Positions 1 through 5,512 of a DNA stretch of 5,512 nucleotides are shown piece by piece; within the stretch, counting starts at the first letter, position 1; every line of letters begins with the position of its first letter. A program made the position numbers and the translations under genes. The stretch is taken from the NCBI GenBank assembly GCA_003250275.1, contig QKGW01000164.1, positions 1 through 5,512 of the forward strand. Reading direction: 5' to 3'. Under the pieces are notes generated by a model. It worked only from the letters and a program-made list of their open reading frames with translations, did no database searches and was not told the origin of the DNA. The DNA is from Alphaproteobacteria bacterium. GTDB taxonomy: Bacteria; Pseudomonadota; Alphaproteobacteria; Rhodospirillales; Rhodospirillaceae.

Positions 1-72
1 GCGCGCGCCGACGCGCTGCGGGCGCAGAAGCCGCCGCCCAAGCCGCTGTTCACCCAGGTGGGGGTGAAATGA
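1..72 (+). CDS. 3' end of an unidentified gene (partial)
   Basis: The frame beginning at base 1 is open and ends at a TGA at 70-72. It gives the last 23 residues of a protein whose start lies left of the window. The visible tail is basic and proline-rich (RAQKPPPKPLF, then TQVGVK). Its stop overlaps the start of the acyltransferase gene in an ATGA arrangement (69-72), which argues that it is a real gene and the upstream member of the same operon. The tail is too short to assign a family. Given the neighbours, an exopolysaccharide-related protein is likely, but that is inference from position only. Confidence 0.7.
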   Translation, partial: ARADALRAQKPPPKPLFTQVGVK

Positions 73-1121
73 GGAACCCCAACCGCGCCTCGCTCGCCCC
101 CGATCAGGCCAAGGCGCTCGCGATTCTGCTGGTGGTGTTCGGGCACGTGCTGCGCGGGCTGGAGCGCGCCGACCTGCTGGTGATGGACGGCCTCTGGCGC
201 ACCGTCGACTGGGCGATCTACCTCTTCCACATGCCGCTGTTCTTCTACCTCTCGGGCCTGTTCTTCGCCCAGACGGTGCGGCGCTTCGGCTACGGCGGCA
301 TGGTGCGGCGCAACCTCATCGTCCTCGTCGGACCGCTGGTGGTGTGGAGCTACCTTCAGGTCGGGATGCAGTACCTCTTCAGCGGCAGCGCCAACCTGCG
401 CGTCTCCGCCGCCGACGTGCTCACCGCGCCGATGCCGCCGAGCCAGCAGTTCTGGTTCCTCGGCGTGCTGTTTGTGGCGATGCTCGCGGGCGGCATCCTG
501 CCCGCCGCCGGTGCGTCGCGGCGGGTCGCGTTCGCTGCGTTCGCGGTCGCGTTCGCCGCGCGGATCGCGCTCGACGACACCATCCACGCGCTGTTCGGGA
601 GCGGGCCGTACCTCTTCCTCGTCGGCCAGTTCATCTGGCATTTCCCCTACCTGCTGCTCGGCATCGCGGTCGGCAACGAGGCGATGGAGGCGGGGCGCGT
701 GCATCCGCTCGCGGTCGTCGCCGGGTTCGCGGCGGTGCTCGCGGCGGCGTTGCAGTTCGCGCCCTCGGCCTCGCCGTGGCTGAGCTTCGCCACGCTCGCG
801 CTCGTGCTGCTGTTCTACAAGGCGTTCTACGAGGCCGCCGCGCGCCAGCCCGAGAAGCCCGGACGCTTCGGCCGCGCGCTCGCGTTCGTCGGCGCGAACA
901 GCATGATCATCTTCCTCGCCCACGTGATCTTCGGCGCGGGGATGCGCGCGATCCTGATGCGGCTGGGAATCTTCGACGTCGAACCTCATCTGATCCTCGG
1001 CACCGCCGCGGGGATGGTCTTCCCGCTGCTGTTGGTGCCGATCGGGCTCGCGGTGCAGGGGCGCGCGGCGCTGCTCGCGCGGATCGCCCTGCCGGTGCGG
1101 GCGGGAAGGAGCGCGGCATGA
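69..1121 (+). CDS. Acyltransferase-3 family membrane O-acyltransferase
   Basis: This 350-residue polytopic inner-membrane protein belongs to the acyltransferase-3 family, whose members move acetyl or similar groups onto sugars of surface polysaccharides. The N-terminal signature is clear: a Lys-Ala-Leu-Ala-Ile stretch at about 15-19 leads into VVFGH, with the conserved His at 26. The HMPLFFYLSG motif covers residues 54-63, and the FWFLGVLF helix covers about 128-135. Further hydrophobic helices run to the C-terminus, including GANSMIIFLAH with His at 285, a typical late-family motif. About ten membrane segments are expected and the length is normal. The start at 69 overlaps the preceding stop (ATGA), leaves the N-terminal motif intact, and is preceded by a G-rich stretch that may act as a ribosome binding site. 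Its place beside two glycosyltransferases and a flippase suggests it decorates the exopolysaccharide repeat unit. Acyl group and target sugar cannot be read from sequence. Confidence 0.9.
   Translation: MRNPNRASLAPDQAKALAILLVVFGHVLRGLERADLLVMDGLWRTVDWAIYLFHMPLFFYLSGLFFAQTVRRFGYGGMVRRNLIVLVGPLVVWSYLQVGMQYLFSGSANLRVSAADVLTAPMPPSQQFWFLGVLFVAMLAGGILPAAGASRRVAFAAFAVAFAARIALDDTIHALFGSGPYLFLVGQFIWHFPYLLLGIAVGNEAMEAGRVHPLAVVAGFAAVLAAALQFAPSASPWLSFATLALVLLFYKAFYEAAARQPEKPGRFGRALAFVGANSMIIFLAHVIFGAGMRAILMRLGIFDVEPHLILGTAAGMVFPLLLVPIGLAVQGRAALLARIALPVRAGRSAA
1106..1111 (+). promoter_or_regulatory. Ribosome binding site of the WecG/TagA-type gene
   Basis: AAGGAG lies six bases before the ATG at 1118, inside the end of the acyltransferase gene. 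It is the best Shine-Dalgarno match at any gene start in the window. It decides the start at 1118, even though the same frame stays open back to about 344. Confidence 0.65.
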
Positions 1122-1897
1122 ACGGAGAGGCGCGGGTGGACACCATCGCGGCGGCGGACCCGGTCGAGATCGCCCTGCTGCGGCATCTCACGATCGTCCC
1201 CGACGATGCGGCGAAGGCGGCGTTCATCGACGGCCTGCGCGCGCCGCTCAACGCGGTGGTGGTGTCGTTCCTCAACGCGCACGGCTTCAACGTCGCGCTC
1301 GGCGACGCCGAGTTCCGCCAGAACCTGATGGACGCCGACGCGCTGTTCCGCGACGGCATCGGGGTTTCGGTGATGCTGCGCCTGCTCGGCGCGCCCGGCG
1401 GCCTCAACATGAACGGCACCGATCTGATCCCGGAAATCCTCGCCGCCTGCCGCGGCCGCCGCATCGCGCTCGCGGGCACCGCCGAGCCGTGGCTCGCGCG
1501 CGCCACGGCGGAGCTGCGCGCCGATGGCCACACCGTGGTCCTCGCGATCGACGGCTTCCAGGGCCTCGCCGCCACGGTGAGCCACCTTTGCGCCTGCGAC
1601 GCCGACATCTTCGTCCTCGCGATGGGGATGCCGTTGCAAGAGGCGGTCGCCGCCGAACTCGCGGCGCGGCTCGACCGCCCGGCGGTGATCCTCAACGGCG
1701 GCGCGATCCTCGACTTCATCGCCGGGCGCTTCCCGCGCGCGCCGCGGGCATGGCAGCGTGCGCGGCTCGAATGGCTGTATCGCCTGATTCACGAACCTCG
1801 GCGGCTGTGGCGGCGGTATATTCTCGGTGGCGTGGTGTTCGCCTTCCACGGCGCGCGGCTGCGCCTCCAATACGGTCCGATGAAGAATGCCCGATAG
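1118..1897 (+). CDS. WecG/TagA/CpsF family glycosyltransferase (GT26)
   Basis: The 259-residue protein is predicted to transfer a sugar from a nucleotide-sugar donor to an undecaprenyl-pyrophosphate-linked acceptor at the cytoplasmic membrane surface. Family blocks appear in order: SFLNAHGFN at 50-58 (usually Leu-Asn-Ala-x-His), DADALFRDGIGV at 72-83 with the putative catalytic Asp at 79, NGTDLIP at 99-105, GMPLQE at 170-175, and GGAILDFIAGRFPRAP at 194-209. The C-terminal block LEWLYRLIHEPRRLWRRY (217-234) is the family's membrane-associating basic segment and is near perfect. The length is typical. The start at 1118 has a good AAGGAG and overlaps the preceding stop by 4 bases; the 3' end overlaps the GT4 gene by 11 bases. 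The family is known from enterobacterial common antigen, teichoic acid and capsule pathways; the sugar used here is unknown. About 25 residues precede the family core. Confidence 0.93.
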   Translation: MNGEARVDTIAAADPVEIALLRHLTIVPDDAAKAAFIDGLRAPLNAVVVSFLNAHGFNVALGDAEFRQNLMDADALFRDGIGVSVMLRLLGAPGGLNMNGTDLIPEILAACRGRRIALAGTAEPWLARATAELRADGHTVVLAIDGFQGLAATVSHLCACDADIFVLAMGMPLQEAVAAELAARLDRPAVILNGGAILDFIAGRFPRAPRAWQRARLEWLYRLIHEPRRLWRRYILGGVVFAFHGARLRLQYGPMKNAR

Positions 1898-3026
1898 ACT
1901 ACAGGTCGTGCACGTGGTGCGGCAGTACGCCCCGTCGGTGGGCGGGCTCGAAGACGCCGTCGCCAATCTCTGCAAGCATCTTTCCGACATGCCGGATCTC
2001 CGCGTCCGGGTGGTGACGCTCGACCGGCTGTTCTCCGATCCCGAGCAGGTGCTGCCGCGCGCCGCGACGATCGACGGGATTCCGGTGACGCGCATCCCCT
2101 GGCGCGGGTCGAGCCGTTATCCGCTCGCGTTCTCGGCGCTCAAGCCGCTCGAACAGGCCGATCTCGTCCACGTCCACGCGATCGATTTCTTCTTCGACTA
2201 CCTCGCCTGGACCAAGCCGATCCACCGTCTGCCGCTCGTCGCCTCGACCCATGGCGGGTTCTTCCACACCGAGTTCGCCGCACGCGCGAAGCGGCTCTAC
2301 TTCGCCACCGTCACCCGCGCCTCGTGCCGCGCCTACGATGCGATCTGCGCGTCCTCGGCGAACGACGCCGCGACCTTCCGCAAGATCGCGCCGACCAAGA
2401 CCCTGACCATCGAGAACGGCGTCAACATCGAGAAATGGGCCGACGCGGGCAGCAAGACCGCGACGCGCACGCTGCTGTTCATCGGCCGCTGGTCGGCGAA
2501 CAAGCGGGTGCCTGCGCTGATCGACCTGATCGCCGCCGCCCGCGCGCACGATCCCGCGTGGCGGCTGATCGTCGCCGGGGTGCCGGATGCGGAGACGGTC
2601 GAAAGCCTTGCCGCCCACGCCCGCGCGCGCGGCGCGGAGGACGCCGTGGAAATCCATCTCAAGCCGTCCGACGCCGATCTCAAGACGCTGGTCGGGCGGT
2701 CGGGGTACGTCGCCTCCGCCTCAGCGTACGAGGGCTTCGGCCTCACCATCGTCGAGGGGATGTCCGCCGGGTTGCTGCCGGTGGTGTCGCCGCTGCCGCC
2801 GTTCGTCAAGCTGATCGACGCTTTGGGCGACGGCGTGGTGATCGCGCCAGAGGACCCGGCGGGAAGCGCCGAGCGCCTGGAGGCGGCGTTCCGCGCGCAC
2901 GAGCGGGATTTCGCCGGCCGCCGCCGCGCCGCGATCGCACTGGCGCAGCGCTACGCCTGGCCGGGTGTGGCGGCGCAGTTCCGCGAGGTCTACGACCGTG
3001 CCCTCGCGCGCAGGCGGCGGAAATGA
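1887..3026 (+). CDS. GT4 family glycosyltransferase (GT-B fold)
   Basis: The 379-residue cytosolic or membrane-associated enzyme has the two-domain GT-B layout of retaining GT4 glycosyltransferases. The N-terminal acceptor domain begins with VVHVVRQYAPSVGGLE (7-22), with the GGxE loop typical of the family, then a VHVHAIDFF strand and STHGG with His at 122. The linker shows ENGVN, as in many GT4 proteins. The donor domain starts with LLFIGRWSANKR (Arg201 and Lys206 are likely phosphate contacts) and carries the EGFGLTIVE motif with the E-x7-E pair at Glu282 and Glu290. No transmembrane helix or signal peptide is evident. The start at 1887 overlaps the previous gene by 11 bases and keeps the first Rossmann strand, and no strong ribosome binding site precedes it, so coupled translation is likely. 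It probably adds a sugar to the lipid-linked repeat unit; donor, acceptor and linkage are not predictable. Confidence 0.93.
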   Translation: MPDRLQVVHVVRQYAPSVGGLEDAVANLCKHLSDMPDLRVRVVTLDRLFSDPEQVLPRAATIDGIPVTRIPWRGSSRYPLAFSALKPLEQADLVHVHAIDFFFDYLAWTKPIHRLPLVASTHGGFFHTEFAARAKRLYFATVTRASCRAYDAICASSANDAATFRKIAPTKTLTIENGVNIEKWADAGSKTATRTLLFIGRWSANKRVPALIDLIAAARAHDPAWRLIVAGVPDAETVESLAAHARARGAEDAVEIHLKPSDADLKTLVGRSGYVASASAYEGFGLTIVEGMSAGLLPVVSPLPPFVKLIDALGDGVVIAPEDPAGSAERLEAAFRAHERDFAGRRRAAIALAQRYAWPGVAAQFREVYDRALARRRRK

Positions 3027-4474
3027 GCCTCCAAACACGAATGGCCAAAGGGGTGATGTGGTCGCTGCTCGAAAAGGGCGGGCAGCAGGCCATCTCCTTT
3101 CTCGTATTCATGGTCATCGCGCGGCTTGTCGGTCCCGAGGAATACGGCCTCGCCAACATCTGCTTCGTCTTTTTCGCGGTCGCCAACCTGATCGTGCTGT
3201 CGATCGTCGATGGCGTGGTGAACCTCCAGATCGAGGACGACGAACGCCTGTCGACGCTGTTCTGGGCGGTGCTCGGGATCGGCGTGGCGCTCGCACTGGT
3301 GAGCCTCGCCGCCGCCGAGCCGATGGCGCTGGCGCTCCATGAGCCGCGCCTGATGCCGCTTCTGGCGCTGTTTTCGGTGATCCCGATCCTGCTCGCGTTG
3401 GCCTCGGTGCCGACGATCATGCTGCTCAAGGAACTCGATTTCCGCGTCTATGCGGTGCGTTCGATCCTCGCCGCGACGATCGGCGGCGCGGTCGGCATCT
3501 TCGCCGCGTTCCACGGCTACGGCGCGTTCGCGCTGATCTTCCAGCAGATCGCCCTGTTCGCGGTGAACAACCTCGTGGTCTGGACGTCGGTGCGCTGGCG
3601 GCCGCGCCGGGTCTTCTCCCGTGCGCGTCTCGGCGAAACCATCCGCCCCGGCCTCAAGCTCGCCGGTTCGATGCTGATCAACGTCTCCGAGCGGGAAGTG
3701 CCGCGCATCCTCATCATGGTCTTCATGGGGCCGCTCGCGCTCGGCTATTACGCCTTCGTCGCGCGGGTGCGCTACGCGATCCAGGACATCTTCGTCAATC
3801 CGCCGTTCGCGGTGCTCTACCCCTCGCTCGCGAAACTCAACGACGATCCGGTCGGGCAGAAGCGCCTGCTCGGCGTGTTCATCACCGCCGCGGGGGTGGC
3901 GATCTTCCCGATCCTCGCGTGTGCCGCCGTCGCCGCGCCGCTCTACATGCCGATTTTGTTCGGCAACAAGTGGGACGAAAGCATCCCGCTGCTCCAGGTG
4001 TTCATCGTCTGCGGCGGGATTCTGCCGCTCCAGTTCGTCGTGCGCGAGATGCTGCGCGCCCGCAACCGGATGCAGCGCTTCCTCAAGCTCCAGGGCATTT
4101 ACGTCGCCGCGGTGCTCGTCGTCACCATCGCGGTGCTGCCGCTCGGCCTCGTCGAGGTCGCGCTCGGCACCCTCGCCGTCGGCCTGCTGTTCGTGCCGGT
4201 GTTCTACGCCGCGCTCGAGAAGTGGGAAGGGGTGGCGCTGTGGCACGAGCTCGCCAAGCTCTGGGCGCCGATCGCCGCCTCGGCGCTGATGGCGGCGGCG
4301 ATCTATGGATACGCCGACGGCCCGTACGCCGCCGACGATCCGTGGCTGCGGCTGATCCTCGCCCTCGCGGCGGGCGGCGTCGCCTATCTCGCCGCGACCG
4401 GCGTGCTGCTGCGCGGCGAGATCCGGCGGGTGTGCGGCTATCTCAAGCGCCGCCGCACCGGCGAGGCCGCCTGA
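3023..4474 (+). CDS. Wzx-like oligosaccharide flippase (MOP superfamily)
   Basis: This 483-residue polytopic membrane protein is of the polysaccharide-synthesis/flippase type in the MOP superfamily, which moves undecaprenyl-linked oligosaccharides from the cytoplasmic to the periplasmic face. The N-terminus is diagnostic: KGVMWSLLEKGGQQ (9-22), a first helix at about 22-36, then ARLVGPEEYGL (33-43). Helices follow at roughly 42-64, 79-98, 108-128, 143-162, 165-187, 210-243, 283-311, 321-340, 357-376, 378-397, 411-429 and 441-463. LFGNKW (312-317) is a recurring motif of the family. The cytoplasmic C-terminus is basic. The start at 3023 overlaps the GT4 stop in ATGA; a second Met at residue 7 is possible but less well coupled. 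It is the last gene of the visible + operon, and its product fits as the exporter of what the upstream enzymes build. Wzx and related subfamilies are hard to separate by eye, so no symbol is given. Confidence 0.9.
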   Translation: MSLQTRMAKGVMWSLLEKGGQQAISFLVFMVIARLVGPEEYGLANICFVFFAVANLIVLSIVDGVVNLQIEDDERLSTLFWAVLGIGVALALVSLAAAEPMALALHEPRLMPLLALFSVIPILLALASVPTIMLLKELDFRVYAVRSILAATIGGAVGIFAAFHGYGAFALIFQQIALFAVNNLVVWTSVRWRPRRVFSRARLGETIRPGLKLAGSMLINVSEREVPRILIMVFMGPLALGYYAFVARVRYAIQDIFVNPPFAVLYPSLAKLNDDPVGQKRLLGVFITAAGVAIFPILACAAVAAPLYMPILFGNKWDESIPLLQVFIVCGGILPLQFVVREMLRARNRMQRFLKLQGIYVAAVLVVTIAVLPLGLVEVALGTLAVGLLFVPVFYAALEKWEGVALWHELAKLWAPIAASALMAAAIYGYADGPYAADDPWLRLILALAAGGVAYLAATGVLLRGEIRRVCGYLKRRRTGEAA

Positions 4475-4486
4475 CCCGGTTCCCCC
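4475..4486. other. 12-base convergent intergenic gap
   Basis: The flippase stop (4472-4474) and the exosortase stop (TAA on the - strand, 4487-4489) face each other across only 12 bases. There is no convincing stem followed by a T-run in either direction. The only nearby inverted repeat is a four-base stem, GGCG/CGCC at 4460-4471, inside the flippase gene. Confidence 0.8.
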
Positions 4487-5512
4487 TTACGGCACGAACG
4501 CCGGCAGATTGCCGATCTGCTCGGAGAGGAACCCGCTGAGCCGCGCGTCGGCCTCGGTGAGGTCGCCCGCCTCGGTGACCGGGGTGATCAGGCGGATCAG
4601 CGCGCCGTCGCTGCGGCGGTCGCCGAACGATTGCTTGATCATGTTCCACTTGATCTCGCGCGTGGTGGTCACGTCGGTGCCCTGTTCGCGGTACCAGAAG
4701 TAGACCAGAAGGCGCGTCTCGCCCTTCTTGATGATGCCGCGGTTGACCACCAGCGGCACGCCCTGGGCGCCCTTGAACGGCAGGGTGTGGCGCGCGAGGT
4801 CGGCGATCACCCAGCCGGTGCCGGGCATACACACCAGCGGCGAGTGAGTCGAGGAGCCGGTGGTCTGCGCCGCGTAGTAGGAGACGAACATCCCGATCGG
4901 CACGTCGGTCGGCGACCGCGAGAAGGTGGCGAGCAGGTAGTCGTCGAGCTTGAGCGAGCGCAATTCGTCGGGCGAGAGGTACTCGCGGTGGCCGGTCCAG
5001 GTGCCGCCGACCATCGGGTAGTCGATGAAGCTGCGGCGCGGCGGCACGTTGGCGGGGTCGGCGGTGGAGCGCAGGGCGGTGGTCTGCGCGACCACCGCGA
5101 GCAGCAGGATCGCGGCGAGCGCGAGGCCGCCGGCGCGGCTCGGCGGCGTGCCGCCCGAGACCATCGCGCCGTCGATCGCGACGTCGTTGAAGCCGCCGTT
5201 GCCGCCGGCGACGCCGCGGCGCGACAGGCGCAGCAGGCCCCAGCTCATCATCGCGAGCACCGCGAGGCTGACCAGGAACACCGCGAAGCCCTGCGCCCAG
5301 TGCAGCGATTCGTCGAGCACCACCATGTAGTTCTGATCGACCGCCCAGCCCACCGAGGTGATGCGCAGGGCGTTCATCACGATGGTGATCGGGATCGTCG
5401 CGGCGAAGATCAGGATGCGGTCGCGGATGCCGGTGTGGACGAGAAACGCCATCATGTAGCCGAAGCTCATCAGCGGGAAGAGATAGCGCAGGCCGCTGCA
5501 CGCCTCCGCCGC
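4487..5512 (-). CDS. xrtD: Exosortase-EpsI fusion, probably XrtD type (partial, N-terminus missing)
   Basis: The - strand frame is open from the right edge, giving the last 341 residues; roughly 150-200 N-terminal residues are outside. The first visible residues read AAEACSGLRYLFPL, the exosortase active-site segment, with the catalytic Cys at partial residue 5 (codon 5498-5500). The other conserved residues follow: Arg50 in IPITIVMNALRI and His71 in LHWAQGF. A helix at about 77-94 ends the exosortase core. A Gly/Pro-rich linker (about 98-127) and another helix (129-147) lead to a periplasmic EpsI/DUF3485 domain, marked by YPMVGGTW (165-172) and HSPLVCMPGTGW (223-234) with Cys228. An internal Met at codon 5468-5470 cannot be the start because the catalytic Cys lies before it. 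Exosortases cleave C-terminal PEP-CTERM-like tags at the periplasmic face of the inner membrane. The fusion and the MNALRI/LHWAQGF spacing resemble XrtD (VPLPA-CTERM) rather than XrtA, but that subtype is inference. It runs convergent to the exopolysaccharide operon. Confidence 0.85.
   Translation of the reverse strand, partial: AAEACSGLRYLFPLMSFGYMMAFLVHTGIRDRILIFAATIPITIVMNALRITSVGWAVDQNYMVVLDESLHWAQGFAVFLVSLAVLAMMSWGLLRLSRRGVAGGNGGFNDVAIDGAMVSGGTPPSRAGGLALAAILLLAVVAQTTALRSTADPANVPPRRSFIDYPMVGGTWTGHREYLSPDELRSLKLDDYLLATFSRSPTDVPIGMFVSYYAAQTTGSSTHSPLVCMPGTGWVIADLARHTLPFKGAQGVPLVVNRGIIKKGETRLLVYFWYREQGTDVTTTREIKWNMIKQSFGDRRSDGALIRLITPVTEAGDLTEADARLSGFLSEQIGNLPAFVP

Noticed and set aside
344..1117. 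Open + strand extension upstream of the WecG/TagA-type gene, in its frame
   Set aside because: It translates to Arg/Ala-rich low-complexity protein in a different frame from the well-conserved acyltransferase. The family core and a good ribosome binding site both point to a start at 1118.
986..2095. Antisense open frame of 369 codons across the acyltransferase end and both glycosyltransferases
   Set aside because: It spans three real genes, shows no domain-like pattern, and has the Arg/Ala/Glu bias of a shadow frame.
2324..3022. Open + strand extension upstream of the flippase in its frame
   Set aside because: It lies over the GT4 gene in another frame, reads as Arg-rich low-complexity sequence, and would add about 230 residues not found in flippases.
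2990..4246. Antisense open frame of 418 codons across the flippase
   Set aside because: The product is extremely rich in Glu, Arg, Asp and His, typical of the antisense shadow of a GC-rich membrane protein gene. The + strand flippase has clear family motifs.
4460..4471. GGCG/CGCC inverted repeat as a terminator
   Set aside because: The stem is only four bases, it lies inside the flippase coding sequence, and no T-run follows on either strand.
4443..5501. Second long - strand frame over the exosortase region
   Set aside because: It is Arg/His/Pro-rich and shifted relative to the frame that carries the exosortase Cys, Arg and His and the EpsI motifs.
1..5512. CRISPR arrays, insertion sequences, tRNA or rRNA genes, direct repeats
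   Set aside because: No spaced repeats, transposase motifs, terminal inverted repeats or RNA gene signatures were seen by eye. The window is covered by coding sequence except for 12 bases.

Overview
This 5.5 kb window comes from a very GC-rich chromosome with strong G/C preference at third codon positions, and it is almost entirely coding. The protein content suggests an alphaproteobacterium (Rhodospirillales or Rhodobacterales type): an exosortase/EpsI fusion, a WecG/TagA-type glycosyltransferase, a GT4 glycosyltransferase, a membrane O-acyltransferase and a Wzx-like flippase. The lineage is inferred from family distribution, because no rRNA or species marker is present.

Layout. On the + strand, positions 1-72 hold the last 23 codons of an unidentified gene. 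Four complete genes follow: an acyltransferase-3 family protein (69-1121), a WecG/TagA/CpsF glycosyltransferase (1118-1897), a GT4 glycosyltransferase (1887-3026) and an oligosaccharide flippase (3023-4474). All four + strand junctions overlap, three as ATGA stop/start overlaps and one by 11 bases. This points to a single translationally coupled operon that enters from the left and ends at 4474. After a 12-base convergent gap, the - strand carries the C-terminal 341 residues of a large membrane protein, running from the right edge to 4487. It joins an exosortase transpeptidase core (Cys, Arg and His visible) to an EpsI (DUF3485) domain, the architecture of XrtD, the exosortase associated with VPLPA-CTERM sorting signals.

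How the genes fit together. The + operon looks like part of a Wzx-dependent exopolysaccharide pathway. The WecG-type and GT4 enzymes would build a lipid-linked oligosaccharide on the cytoplasmic face, the acyltransferase would decorate it, and the flippase would move it across the inner membrane. No polymerase, priming glycosyltransferase, or Wza/Wzc-type export gene is in view, so the locus must continue outside. The exosortase would process proteins with a C-terminal sorting tag at the periplasmic face, and such enzymes are known to be encoded next to exopolysaccharide loci. No RNA genes, mobile elements, CRISPR arrays or notable repeats were seen.
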